IMG/VR virus record: IMGVR_UViG_3300028610_000686
Coordinates: 1 to 58,172 of that record
Source: a virus
DNA: 58,172 bases
Reading direction: 5' to 3' (one strand)
Part shown: in pieces, positions 47,948 to 55,169 of the stretch
How the letters are laid out: the number at the start of each line of letters is the position of its first letter
Numbering within the stretch: position 1 is the stretch's first letter
Notes under the pieces: model-generated
Database searches by the model: none
What the model saw: only the letters and a program-made list of their open reading frames with translations
Told to the model about the DNA's origin: nothing
Made by a program: the position numbers and the translations under genes

Positions 47948-49930
47948 ATGAAACTAAAATCACTACACCTAGGATATTGGAAAGGTGCGATTGACGAGAA
48001 GATAAACTTTCAAGACAAAACAAATATTTATCTTGAAAACGAAGGCGGGAAAACAAGGATTCCGGAGGCTATTCTTTGGATATTCTACGGCAAACATCCC
48101 AAAGGAAAAACTGACATCGATATTAAAACACGATGTACCAGCCGCACAAAAAGCCATTTCCCAGACAATAAAATTGGTGATGTAATCCACAACTTGAGTC
48201 ATTCAGCAACCCTTGTAATCGAACATGAAGGCCGAGAAATCGAACTGAAAAAAACGTTTAAGGAAACCTGGGGAACCACAGCAGTAATCTTAGATCGTCA
48301 CCTTAAAACTCACACCACAAAATATGAACTCGATGGCCACAAATGCGCAAAGAAAAAATACGAGGAAGAGCTTTCAAAAATAATTGATGAGAAAACATTC
48401 CGAATGTTGACCGACCCGCTTTATTTCAGCTCAGATGAAAACTCTGGTGGAATCCATTGGTCAGAACGTCGAAACATTCTATTATCGATGGGTGACGAAG
48501 TCGATAATTCGAAAATCAAAGGCTATGAAGAAATAAAAGATTTGATTGCATCTTGGTCGCCGGAAGAGAAAAAGATTGATCTAAAATCGGAAATCAAAAA
48601 GATTGGAGAAAAAAAGGAAGAAATACCTATAGCAGTTAAAGAAAATCAGCGCCATTTCATCGATATTGATGATAATGGAACCTTACTATCAATTGACGAA
48701 TTGAACGCAAATAAGGCCGAATATCAAGAGAAAATCAATTCAATCAAAACCGATTCAGGTCAACAAGAGATAAAAAACAAGATTTCCACAATTGATAATG
48801 AAATTTTGCAAAAAACAACAGAATTCAACACGGATAAGCAGAAAAAAATTGATACGTTGGTTCAACAAGAATCGACAACGAAAGAGGCAATCACATCTGT
48901 TAATCATCAAATTGAATTGCTCAAGAATGAGAATGAGGAAAAACAAAGAGTTGTCGACATTAATGAGTCAACTATGGAAACCGAGCGGGGTAATTACAAA
49001 AAAATTGTCACAAATAAAGAGGCATTGATTAAAGAGGTTCGTATTTTCGATGATAAATGCTACAACCCTGTTTGCAAAAAACCTCTTGATCCAGATGTTA
49101 TCGAAAAAAGTAAAGAGGAATACAATCTTCAAAAGGCCGATATACTTGAGGAGTTTACTACTGCACTGAATAAAATAAGTGTCGATGGCAAATTGATGAA
49201 AACTGCAACGGATAGTATGGAACTTCACATTATCGGAAACACCGGCAAGATCGAACACAAAAACAAAGAGATTGTCAATTACAAATTAAGCCGGGATTCG
49301 AAACGCATCAAAATTGATGAGTTAAAAGAAACAGCTCCGGACTTATCAGAACTTGAAAGTAAAAAATCGGAACTTGAAAAGAAGATCGGTCAAAATGATG
49401 CTCCGGACACTTCACATTATGACAATCTGATTGTCGAAGCTGACAACCAAATAAATCAGATCAACCAGAGAGCTTTGGATATCACGAAAAACAAGGATTA
49501 CACGGCACGTATTGAAGAACTTGAAAAGCTTGAAAAGAAACTGTCACAAAACCAAGCTGATTTAATAGGACAGCTTAAAAAACTTGAACTATTCATTGTC
49601 GCGTGTGTTGAGAGTCAAGCCGAGGCAATAAACAGCATGTTTAAAATTGCGTCATTTAAAATGTTTGAAATCCAAGTCAATGGCGGCATTAATAACGAGT
49701 TTTGCGAGACCATGAAAGACGGCGTTCACTTTAAATCTGTTAATTCTGCTGGGCGGGTGCAAGTTGGGGTAGATATAATCAAAGGGTTACAGAAGTTTTA
49801 TGGCCTTGAGATGCCGATATTCGTAGACAATCGCGAAGGGTGCACTAATATTCCAGAAATCGGATCTCAGGTGATTTCCTTATATGTTTCCCCTAAAGAT
49901 GTTGAAATGCGGGTGGAATATTTACCTTGA
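47948..49930 (+). CDS. SbcC/SMC-like ATPase
   Basis: 660 aa. The N-terminal LENEGGKTRIPEAILWIFYGK (from residue 29) is a degenerate Walker A: the canonical first Gly of GxNGxGKT is missing (L-E-N-E-G-G-K-T). A long coiled coil spans about residues 190-560, interrupted by CYNPVCKKPLDP (Cys371, Cys376), a zinc-hook-like CxxxxC. The C-terminal end has MPIFVDNREG (Walker B-like) and ISLYVSPKD. It is likely the ATPase subunit of a phage recombination nuclease of Rad50/SbcC type. No separate SbcD-like gene is adjacent, although the MBL-fold gene at 51674 is near. Confidence 0.75.
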   Translation: MKLKSLHLGYWKGAIDEKINFQDKTNIYLENEGGKTRIPEAILWIFYGKHPKGKTDIDIKTRCTSRTKSHFPDNKIGDVIHNLSHSATLVIEHEGREIELKKTFKETWGTTAVILDRHLKTHTTKYELDGHKCAKKKYEEELSKIIDEKTFRMLTDPLYFSSDENSGGIHWSERRNILLSMGDEVDNSKIKGYEEIKDLIASWSPEEKKIDLKSEIKKIGEKKEEIPIAVKENQRHFIDIDDNGTLLSIDELNANKAEYQEKINSIKTDSGQQEIKNKISTIDNEILQKTTEFNTDKQKKIDTLVQQESTTKEAITSVNHQIELLKNENEEKQRVVDINESTMETERGNYKKIVTNKEALIKEVRIFDDKCYNPVCKKPLDPDVIEKSKEEYNLQKADILEEFTTALNKISVDGKLMKTATDSMELHIIGNTGKIEHKNKEIVNYKLSRDSKRIKIDELKETAPDLSELESKKSELEKKIGQNDAPDTSHYDNLIVEADNQINQINQRALDITKNKDYTARIEELEKLEKKLSQNQADLIGQLKKLELFIVACVESQAEAINSMFKIASFKMFEIQVNGGINNEFCETMKDGVHFKSVNSAGRVQVGVDIIKGLQKFYGLEMPIFVDNREGCTNIPEIGSQVISLYVSPKDVEMRVEYLP

Positions 49931-49955
49931 CATATATACATTAATGTAATACCTA
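49927..49955 (+). promoter_or_regulatory. Candidate promoter for a leaderless transcript
   Basis: TTGACA (49927-49932) overlaps the stop codon of the ATPase gene. 17-nt spacer, TACCTA (49950-49955). The start codon at 49962 is where transcription would begin, and no Shine-Dalgarno is present. Confidence 0.4.
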
Positions 49956-49961
49956 TAGCAC

Positions 49962-50111
49962 ATGAAAACATTAAAAAAATTAACGTGCTTACGATGTGAA
50001 AAGACATGGTGGCCACGCACAGAAGAAAAACCAAGAACTTGCCCTAAATGTAGGTCTGTCAATTGGGACAGACCCAGAAGAAAGGAAAAAGATGGACAAA
50101 GAGAAGCATAA
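49962..50111 (+). CDS. Small zinc-ribbon protein
   Basis: 49 aa. KLTCLRCEKTWWPRTEEKP, then RTCPKCRSVNWDRPRR: two CxxC knuckles with the conserved 'C..C...W.PR......CP.C.S..W..PRR' layout of a widely spread prokaryotic mini zinc ribbon (PHA/archaeal type). It probably binds nucleic acid. The start codon is preceded by a promoter-like element and lacks a Shine-Dalgarno. Confidence 0.7.
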   Translation: MKTLKKLTCLRCEKTWWPRTEEKPRTCPKCRSVNWDRPRRKEKDGQREA

Positions 50112-50343
50112 AAAAGCCGATGAATTGCAATGTGAAATAGAAAACGCCAGATTAAGGATAGAAAAATTTATTTCGATTTCAAATACACCACCGGGGCAAA
50201 TCGAAAGCAGGATTGTTACTATTCAATCTTTCGGAACTTCTATCACTGTAACTGGAGCATGTTTTAAAAATGTTTCAGGGATAATAACTGAATCACTAAA
50301 ACAAGAACTTTCAGAACTCGAAAAACAATATGAGGAATTATGA
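50092..50343 (+). CDS. Helical hypothetical protein
   Basis: 83 aa from ATG 50092, behind AGAAGAAAGGAAAAAG, within the 3' end of the zinc-ribbon gene. KADELQCEIENARLRIEKFI, then a beta-strand pair and a C-terminal coiled coil (SLKQELSELEKQYEEL). Coupled to the next gene by ATGA. Unknown. Confidence 0.55.
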   Translation: MDKEKHKKADELQCEIENARLRIEKFISISNTPPGQIESRIVTIQSFGTSITVTGACFKNVSGIITESLKQELSELEKQYEEL

Positions 50344-50510
50344 TATCAAAAGAAGATTATCTAAATCAAATAATACCATTAATAATGAAAGTTAATCTAG
50401 ACAGCCGTGATATTTTAAAATTATTTGAAGATTGGAAAGAAAATGACGGATTTAAAAAAGGACTTGAATTGATTTTGTTGCATCAATCAAAAATTAAAGG
50501 GGAATTATGA
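50340..50510 (+). CDS. Small hypothetical protein
   Basis: 56 aa, coupled by ATGA on both sides (to 50343 and to the Bet gene at 50507). Helical, mildly acidic (DSRDILKLFEDWKENDGFKKGL). Adjacent to the recombinase; role unknown. Confidence 0.5.
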   Translation: MISKEDYLNQIIPLIMKVNLDSRDILKLFEDWKENDGFKKGLELILLHQSKIKGEL

Positions 50511-51352
50511 GCGAAGAAAAAGCACTGGTAACAAGTCACAAGAGTTTGCAAAATGTCAACGAATTTACTGCAAATGACATCAAAAAATATATCTGTCCAA
50601 CGGCGACAGAAAAAGAGTTTTTCGAATTCTGTCAGATCGTGAAAGCAAGAAACCTTAATCCGTTTCTTAAAGAGGTTCATTTTGTAAAATACGGCAACAA
50701 TCCCGGTGAAGTTGTCGTTGGAAAAGACGCAATCATTAAACGAGCAAAAAAAGTTGAAGGATACAAGGGTTTTAAGTCTGGGTGGTTTAATGAAACGGGC
50801 GAAAAACTTGAATTCCCAATTGGCAAAATTCACGGCGCTTGGTGTGAGGTTTACGCGGAAAACAAAGAAACGTTGTTTGTCCCGGTTCTAATGACAGAAT
50901 ATACTAGCGGAAAAGCCACTTGGAAAACAAAACCAGCGACAATGATCAGGAAAGTTGCAGTCGTACAAGCTCATAGGGAATTTGCACCGGAGGAGACCGG
51001 CGGACTTTATGAGGAAGAAGAATTGAGCCAAGGCGGGTATGACAACGAAGAAATTGCAATTGTAAAACTTGTTTCATGTGATAATTTGATCGAACTGGAA
51101 AGGCTCTGTGTTCAATACAAAGATGACCATGGGAGCGGTACAACCGGTTGGGCTTCTGAAACCTGGAAAAATGTCACAACGGTAATGAAAAACGTTAAGG
51201 CAGATCTTGACAAGCAATTTGCTAATAATTTTGAGCAACCGGAAGAGAAATCAACAGAGCAGAAATCGGAAGAACAGCCGCAGCAAACTGAGCCGACAAA
51301 AGAAGAACAAGTAAAAAAAGAACCACCAATGCAAGACGGGCCGGGGTTTTGA
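50507..51352 (+). CDS. bet: Phage recombination protein Bet (RecT/Redbeta superfamily)
   Basis: 281 aa. FTANDIKKYICPTATEKEFFEFCQIVKARNLNPFLKEVHFVKY and VVVGKDAIIKRAKKVEGYKGFKSGW, then PVLMTEYTSGKATWKTKPATMIRKVAVVQAHREFAP are the core Redbeta signatures. It anneals complementary ssDNA for recombination. The C-terminal tail (residues about 240-281) is Glu/Gln/Lys-rich and unstructured, a usual region for binding partner proteins, here probably SSB or the exonuclease. Good Shine-Dalgarno AAAGGGGAATT. Confidence 0.92.
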   Translation: MSEEKALVTSHKSLQNVNEFTANDIKKYICPTATEKEFFEFCQIVKARNLNPFLKEVHFVKYGNNPGEVVVGKDAIIKRAKKVEGYKGFKSGWFNETGEKLEFPIGKIHGAWCEVYAENKETLFVPVLMTEYTSGKATWKTKPATMIRKVAVVQAHREFAPEETGGLYEEEELSQGGYDNEEIAIVKLVSCDNLIELERLCVQYKDDHGSGTTGWASETWKNVTTVMKNVKADLDKQFANNFEQPEEKSTEQKSEEQPQQTEPTKEEQVKKEPPMQDGPGF

Positions 51353-51353
51353 T

Positions 51354-51677
51354 ATGAAATATAAAAAAGAACAAATCAAAGAGGTTTTAAATCATGACTG
51401 TTTTAATAAAGCCCAATATTTTGGGGGCATGTTTTGGGAGTTTTTAGCTGGATGTCTAAAAGAATTATGGAAGGAAGGTGAGTGTTTTTCCGGTAAACGT
51501 CCAATTTGCGATTCGGGATGGGAATATATAGCAGGAGAAGCACTGGCAATATTAGAGCCAAAGATAGGTTATTATGATAAAGAGGATGGGTGTTTTATTG
51601 TTGATGACAATGAACTTTATTTAAAAACTTTTGATTGGCTCATAAATTATATTTTTAAGCAGGTCGTGAAACAATGA
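51354..51677 (+). CDS. Hypothetical protein beside the Bet gene
   Basis: 107 aa, joined tightly to Bet and to the following gene. GGMFWEFLAGCLKELWKEGECFSGKRPICDSGWEYIAGEALAIL contains repeated aromatic motifs and two Cys. This 'SGKRPfGdSGW.y....AL' pattern is seen in phage proteins but is without known function. Confidence 0.6.
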   Translation: MKYKKEQIKEVLNHDCFNKAQYFGGMFWEFLAGCLKELWKEGECFSGKRPICDSGWEYIAGEALAILEPKIGYYDKEDGCFIVDDNELYLKTFDWLINYIFKQVVKQ

Positions 51678-52342
51678 AAATTCAGACTTTCGCCAGCGGG
51701 TCAAAAGGTAATTTACATCTGGTAGAGATAGCAGATAAAAAAATCCTAATCGAAGCCGGTTTACCAATCAGTAAAATAATGGAACATCTTGAATACGATA
51801 TAAACATTGATGCTTGTTTGATTTCACATTATCACAAGGACCACGCAAAAAGTGCCGGAAAGCTGATGCAGGCCGCTATTGACGTGTATTGCTCAGATGG
51901 CACAGCCGATAAAATAGACCACTCATGCTATCGGCTTAAACGCGTCAAAGAGCGATTCAAGATCGGTGATATTGATGTATTCACATTCCGAACGGACCAC
52001 GACACAGAAGGCTCAATTGGATTTTTAATTTCTCATGGATCAGAGCGACTAATGTTCGCAACAGACACGGGCAACATGCCTTACAAGTTTCCGGGAATGA
52101 CTCACGTCATGATCGAGTGCAATTATAGTGAAGAAAGAATAAAAGACTTGGAGCCAAAAGAGATTGGTCGAGTCCGAAAGACGCACATGGGATTAGAAGA
52201 CTGCAAACGATTTTTAAACTCTAATGACCTGTCAAAATTAAAAGAGTTGCATCTAGTGCATTTGTCAGACCGCAATAGTGATCCTGAATTGTTTAAAAAA
52301 GAATGCCAAAAAATATGTGGGGTTCCCGTGTTTATTTCTTGA
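51674..52342 (+). CDS. MBL-fold hydrolase, YycJ-like
   Basis: 222 aa. The N-terminus FASGSKGNLHLVEIADKKILIEAGL and CLISHYHKDHAKSAGKLM contain HYHKDH (residues 52-57), the zinc-binding motif. Then FRTDHDTEGSIGFLI, LMFATDTGNMPY and a final HLVHLSDRNSDPE. This order matches the YycJ-like metallo-beta-lactamase-fold nucleases/phosphodiesterases. In phages it is often placed next to recombination genes and may be the nuclease partner of Bet; the activity is inferred. Confidence 0.8.
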   Translation: MKIQTFASGSKGNLHLVEIADKKILIEAGLPISKIMEHLEYDINIDACLISHYHKDHAKSAGKLMQAAIDVYCSDGTADKIDHSCYRLKRVKERFKIGDIDVFTFRTDHDTEGSIGFLISHGSERLMFATDTGNMPYKFPGMTHVMIECNYSEERIKDLEPKEIGRVRKTHMGLEDCKRFLNSNDLSKLKELHLVHLSDRNSDPELFKKECQKICGVPVFIS

Positions 52343-52367
52343 CAAATTAGATAAGAGTAGGTAATAG
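52339..52367 (+). promoter_or_regulatory. Candidate promoter for a leaderless transcript
   Basis: TTGACA (52339-52344), 17-nt spacer, TAATAG (52362-52367). The expected start of transcription lies at the ATG of the ribbon-helix-helix gene. Confidence 0.5.
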
Positions 52368-52368
52368 T

Positions 52369-52560
52369 ATGGCTATGATTAAACAAAATTACAGCATAAG
52401 TAAAGAACAAGACGAAGAGCTACGAGCGTACTGCAAGGATACAGGTTTAAAAATGTCAACAGTCGTCCAAATTAGCCTAAATATGTACTTTGCCGCCGCT
52501 AAATTCAAAAAAAAGAAAAATGAAACTGATAAAAAAAACAGGACTAAAAAAAATAATTAA
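52369..52560 (+). CDS. Small ribbon-helix-helix-like protein
   Basis: 63 aa (57-61 if ATG 52375 is used). NYSISKEQDEELRAYCKDTGLKMSTVVQISLNMYF follows the Arc/CopG layout: beta strand, then two helices. The C-terminal tail is very Lys-rich. The -10 element abuts the start codon and no Shine-Dalgarno is present. It probably regulates a nearby promoter; the HNH gene overlaps its end. Confidence 0.6.
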   Translation: MAMIKQNYSISKEQDEELRAYCKDTGLKMSTVVQISLNMYFAAAKFKKKKNETDKKNRTKKNN

Positions 52561-53089
52561 TTCGTATTCTTATTGTGGGATGTTTGTATGTACTTTTTGT
52601 AGTTCCGAAGTGGAAAAAACTATCAGTAATGGCAAAAAATCAAAATCGTGTGGATGTAGAAAAGGAAGTATTACACATGGATTATCCAAAACTAGAATTT
52701 ATAGTGTTTGGCGTGATATTAAACGTAGATGTTATGACCCTAGTGTAAAAGCTTATAAAAATTACGGCGAAAGGGGGATACAAGTTTGTGATGAATGGAT
52801 GAATTTTATCGTTTTTTATAAATGGTGCTTGTCTAATGGATATGACGGGAAATTAGAAATAGATAGAATTGATAATAATAAAAATTATAATCCTGAAAAT
52901 TGCAGATTTGTAACTAAAACAATTAATCTGAGAAATTCAAGGGCGACAAAATTAAACTGGGAAAAAGTAAATGAAATAAGGTCAATATATATTAATAAAA
53001 AATTAACTCAAGTTGAAATAGGTAAAATATTTAATGTTAGTCAGGTCCAGATAGGCAGGATAGTAAATAATCAATCATGGGAATCTTGA
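52520..53089 (+). CDS. HNH homing-type endonuclease
   Basis: 189 aa from ATG 52520, overlapping the ribbon-helix-helix gene. CTFCSSEVEK, then CGCRKGSITHGLSKTRIYSVWRDIKRRCYDP and YGERGIQVCDEWMNF belong to the phage HNH endonuclease module with an N-terminal zinc-ribbon. LEIDRIDNNKNYNPENCRFVT is the HNH core (RIDNN-x-x-Y-x-P-x-N-C-R-F-V). The C-terminal NQEWES-like segment (EIGKIFNVSQVQIGRIVNN) is a helix-turn-helix DNA reader. It is a mobile gene, so its insertion at this point may be recent. Confidence 0.8.
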   Translation: MKLIKKTGLKKIINSYSYCGMFVCTFCSSEVEKTISNGKKSKSCGCRKGSITHGLSKTRIYSVWRDIKRRCYDPSVKAYKNYGERGIQVCDEWMNFIVFYKWCLSNGYDGKLEIDRIDNNKNYNPENCRFVTKTINLRNSRATKLNWEKVNEIRSIYINKKLTQVEIGKIFNVSQVQIGRIVNNQSWES

Positions 53090-53129
53090 CCATGGGTCTT
53101 AATTCAAACGCATAAAATCAGGGGATATT

Positions 53130-53621
53130 ATGTCAAATTTCATCGATTTCAAAGAAGCAGTTCAACGGCAATTAACCAGGATGATTAAAACGGGACTACT
53201 TGTTACTGACGTTGATAAAGATATTATGTGGAAAACGTATTTGGAAAGTTTCCCTGAAGGAACGAACAAGATTTTCGGAAAACGGCGTGAATACGACTGC
53301 CAATGCTGTAAACATTTTGTCAGAACATTTGGGAATATAGTGACGATTACAGACGCAAAAGTTGTGTCGATTTGGGATTGTCAACCTGGTGGTTATTTTC
53401 AATATGTATCTAAGGCAATGTCAAATCTTGTAAAAACAGCCACAATAAAAGATGGGTTTTTTAATCATGGGAAAGATCTTGGGACTGATTTCAATCATCA
53501 ACATGTTTCATATCCGGGAGCGGGACAGGGTGTTATAAAATTTGATCATTTTTATTTCAAGTTTCCTGAACCGGAAATAGTTTGGGAAAGATATCAATTG
53601 CATCCTAATTTCTTAAAATAG
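53130..53621 (+). CDS. Hypothetical protein, possibly truncated, ending at a tRNA-like element
   Basis: 163 aa. VDKDIMWKTYLESFPEGTNKIFGKRREYDCQCCKHFVRTFGNIV and GQGVIKFDHFYFKF. The 'W..YL.SFP.GTN.I...R.ehDC.cCk.FIr..GnvV' N-terminal pattern belongs to larger phage proteins (a few hundred residues). Here the protein is short and its TAG stop (53619-53621) lies in the first bases of the tRNA-like element at 53620. That suggests truncation by insertion of the island, or a short natural variant. No function known. Confidence 0.6.
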   Translation: MSNFIDFKEAVQRQLTRMIKTGLLVTDVDKDIMWKTYLESFPEGTNKIFGKRREYDCQCCKHFVRTFGNIVTITDAKVVSIWDCQPGGYFQYVSKAMSNLVKTATIKDGFFNHGKDLGTDFNHQHVSYPGAGQGVIKFDHFYFKFPEPEIVWERYQLHPNFLK

Positions 53622-53738
53622 CGGGGTGGTGCAACGGTAGACACGCTCATGAACTGAGTTGAAAAGATGGGTGCTAAAAGTTAGAGGTTAACCAACCCTA
53701 ATCAACTTTTCGTCCGGTCTCGATTCCCGGTCTCGCTA
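53620..53738 (+). tRNA. tRNA-Leu-like element with a long insert, possibly degenerate
   Basis: AGCGGGG (53620-53626) pairs with TCTCGCT (53731-53737), and A53738 would be the discriminator. GTG-CAACGGTAGA-CAC (53629-53644) is a D-arm with the exact GGTAGACACGC of tRNA-Leu. CTC-ATGAACT-GAG (53646-53658) could be the anticodon arm, with GAA in place, though C37 is odd. CCGG-TCTCGATTC-CCGG (53714-53730) is an imperfect T-arm. The variable region is about 50 nt and contains AGTTGA/TCAACT (53657-53662, 53702-53707). Decoding ability is doubtful. No CCA. Confidence 0.45.
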
Positions 53739-53745
53739 CTAACAT

Positions 53746-53826
53746 CCAGGCAACCCGGTTGAATATTGATTCGCTCCGAGCCGCGTAAGCGGGAATTGAT
53801 ATTTTTGATAGAGCTGGGCTGCCTGG
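53746..53826 (+). ncRNA. Long GNRA-capped hairpin
   Basis: CCAGGCAACCCGG (53746-53758) pairs with CTGGGCTGCCTGG (53814-53826), 12 of 13. Inside, AATATTGATTC (53762-53772) pairs with GAATTGATATT (53793-53803) using two G-T pairs. The tip is CCGC-GTAA-GCGG (53781-53792). There is no T-run and no ORF, so this is a stable RNA or processing element rather than a terminator. Confidence 0.55.
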
Positions 53827-53835
53827 TTCCAACAG

Positions 53836-53905
53836 TGCGGTGAATTCATAATTTAAGATAACAGTTCATTTGAGCTAATCTTATTGGGGTTATCAGTTCA
53901 CCGCA
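53836..53905 (+). ncRNA. Second long hairpin of the island
   Basis: TGCGGTGAA (53836-53844) pairs perfectly with TTCACCGCA (53897-53905). The interior has competing stems: TAAGAT/ATCTTA and GATAAC/GTTATC, which are mutually exclusive. It ends 19 bp before the next start codon, so it could control that gene. Confidence 0.5.
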
Positions 53906-53924
53906 TTTAATTTATGGGGACATT

Positions 53925-54116
53925 ATGACAGGCGAATCAAAATTTTACGAATCTTTAGGAAAGTTGTCAGAAATAGCAAGACAACAAGGGTTAACCAATG
54001 AATTTGAAGAATTCAAGGAAACTATTCAAAAACTGATCAGTTTGCTTGACGAAGGATACGGAACAATTACTTTAGGAATGCAAGACTGGAAACATCGTAT
54101 TGGGTGGGATGAATAA
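53925..54116 (+). CDS. Small acidic hypothetical protein
   Basis: 63 aa, downstream of the hairpins, with TATGGGGACATT as Shine-Dalgarno. Helical and acidic (LGKLSEIARQQGLTNEFEEFKETIQKLIS). Convergent with the minus-strand gene at 54316. Unknown. Confidence 0.5.
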   Translation: MTGESKFYESLGKLSEIARQQGLTNEFEEFKETIQKLISLLDEGYGTITLGMQDWKHRIGWDE

Positions 54117-54150
54117 CAATTGGCAAAGGAATGAAATCAACTAATGTTTT

Positions 54151-54294
54151 CTTTACACAACCTGCAAAGTTTTCATTACTGGTTAGCTTGTTTTGTTGAA
54201 TTGTTTAGTGTAAAGCTTTCTTTGCAGGTATACCCTGAAAGCCAACAAAATAGTCAAAAACCTTTCTTAATACTGGGTAAAGTTTTCTTTGCTG
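54151..54294. repeat. Interleaved inverted and direct repeats in a convergent gap
   Basis: CTTTACAC (54151-54158) and CCTGCAAAG (54161-54169) are complementary to GTGTAAAG (54208-54215) and CTTTGCAGG (54220-54228), in an order that makes the two stems cross. An 18-nt direct repeat with two mismatches, GTAAAGCTTTCTTTGCAG-like, lies at 54210-54227 and 54277-54294. No ORF here. The gap lies between convergent genes. Confidence 0.5.
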
Positions 54295-54315
54295 TTTATA
54301 TATAGCCATACAATA

Positions 54316-54735
54316 CTATTTTTTTCTCATGAACCCAATCTTACGAACAGATTTTTCTCTAGGTTTGATTTCAAAATCGTTTTTGCCGTACAGTTTCCAC
54401 ATTTCACTTAATTCGAATTTACTATAATCACCTTGGAGGCCACCACCTAAATGAGTTTGAATAATAAACCCATGTTCAATCAAATCTGTTAACGCTTTTG
54501 AGAAAACAGGTTTTGAAATACCCAATCTTTTATTTGCTTCTTTATAAGTGAAAGAAATGTGTTTATCAGGGTTTGGAATCCATCTCTCATTATTAAGTGA
54601 CTTTACTTTTACATACTCGGTTTTCAGGTGAAAATGAATCAAAACTTTAATACCTGTCTTATTCAATTCATTGAAAGCTTTTGAGTAAAACAATTCGCGA
54701 AAGAACCACAACTTACCGTTTGAATTATTGCCCAT
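54316..54735 (-). CDS. Winged-helix DNA-binding protein
   Basis: 139 aa. N-terminal helix (KLWFFRELFYSKAFNELNKTGIKVLIHFHLK), then FTYKEANKRLGISKPVFSKALTDLIEHGFI and GDYSKFELSEMWKLYG. This is the winged helix-turn-helix with a wing, of the kind found in phage replication-region or MarR/Rep-like regulators. An initiator role is possible. It is transcribed leftwards, opposite to the genes on both sides, from the control region at 54736-54850. Confidence 0.65.
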   Translation of the reverse strand: MGNNSNGKLWFFRELFYSKAFNELNKTGIKVLIHFHLKTEYVKVKSLNNERWIPNPDKHISFTYKEANKRLGISKPVFSKALTDLIEHGFIIQTHLGGGLQGDYSKFELSEMWKLYGKNDFEIKPREKSVRKIGFMRKK

Positions 54736-54749
54736 CTAACCTCTAATAC

Positions 54750-54765
54750 TTGACTTATACGTCAA
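54750..54765. promoter_or_regulatory. Inverted repeat, candidate operator
   Basis: TTGAC-TTATAC-GTCAA: 5-bp arms separated by 6 bp. It lies 15 bp upstream of the winged-helix gene, so it could be bound by that protein or by the XRE protein. Confidence 0.45.
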
Positions 54766-54826
54766 ACATATGTATCTGTAGAGGTACAGACAAGGCCTGC
54801 GAAGTTTCGTCTATCCTCTATAAACT

Positions 54827-54847
54827 AGCCCCTTAATCGGGGCTTTT
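54827..54847. terminator. Intrinsic terminator
   Basis: AGCCCC-TTAATC-GGGGCT (54827-54844) followed by TTT on the plus strand, and by AGTTT on the minus strand. It lies at the 3' end of the minus-strand XRE gene (54854-55054), so it most likely ends that transcript. Confidence 0.65.
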
Positions 54848-54853
54848 CACCTT

Positions 54854-55054
54854 TTATTTTCCCGCTAATTCATCCAAGCTGCATTCAAGAACTTCACTCA
54901 TTTTAATGAGAAGATCTACATTCGGCTTAGACACTCCTCTCTCATATTTACTCACCTGCCCTATTTTAATTCCAATTAATTTACCAAACTCAGGTTGAGT
55001 TAATCCTTTACGTTTCCTTAGTAATAGCAAATTTTCTTTAAATATCCCTTTCAT
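54854..55054 (-). CDS. XRE-family repressor, DNA-binding domain only
   Basis: 66 aa. LLLLRKRKGLTQPEFGKLIGIKIGQVSKYERGVSKPNVDLLIKMSEVL is the complete Cro/C1-type helix-turn-helix (recognition helix IKIGQVSKYERG), and CSLDELAGK ends it. It has the typical length of a SinR/Cro-like repressor with no oligomerisation domain. It is divergent from the nucleotidyltransferase gene, whose promoter at 55087-55114 is the natural target. Confidence 0.8.
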   Translation of the reverse strand: MKGIFKENLLLLRKRKGLTQPEFGKLIGIKIGQVSKYERGVSKPNVDLLIKMSEVLECSLDELAGK

Positions 55055-55086
55055 AATTACCTTTATAAATAATGTTGTTTATGTTA

Positions 55087-55114
55087 TTGACAGTAACAGT
55101 TTGATTATTATAAA
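55087..55114 (+). promoter_or_regulatory. Promoter of the nucleotidyltransferase operon
   Basis: TTGACA (55087-55092), 16-nt spacer, TATAAA (55109-55114). TGTTA/TAACA arms flank TTGACAG, so a repressor half-site may overlap the -35. Confidence 0.6.
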
Positions 55115-55122
55115 GTCAAGTT

Positions 55123-55166
55123 AAACTGAAATTACATAAGGGTAAAACTGAAATTACATAAGGGTA
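55123..55166 (+). repeat. Two tandem 22-bp repeats containing the ribosome binding site
   Basis: The unit starts AAACTGAAATTACATAAGGG and runs to 22 bp (55123-55144 and 55145-55166), identical. Each unit includes AAGGGTA, so the transcript carries two ribosome binding sites, only the second being properly spaced from ATG 55170. Confidence 0.75.
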
Positions 55167-55169
55167 AAA

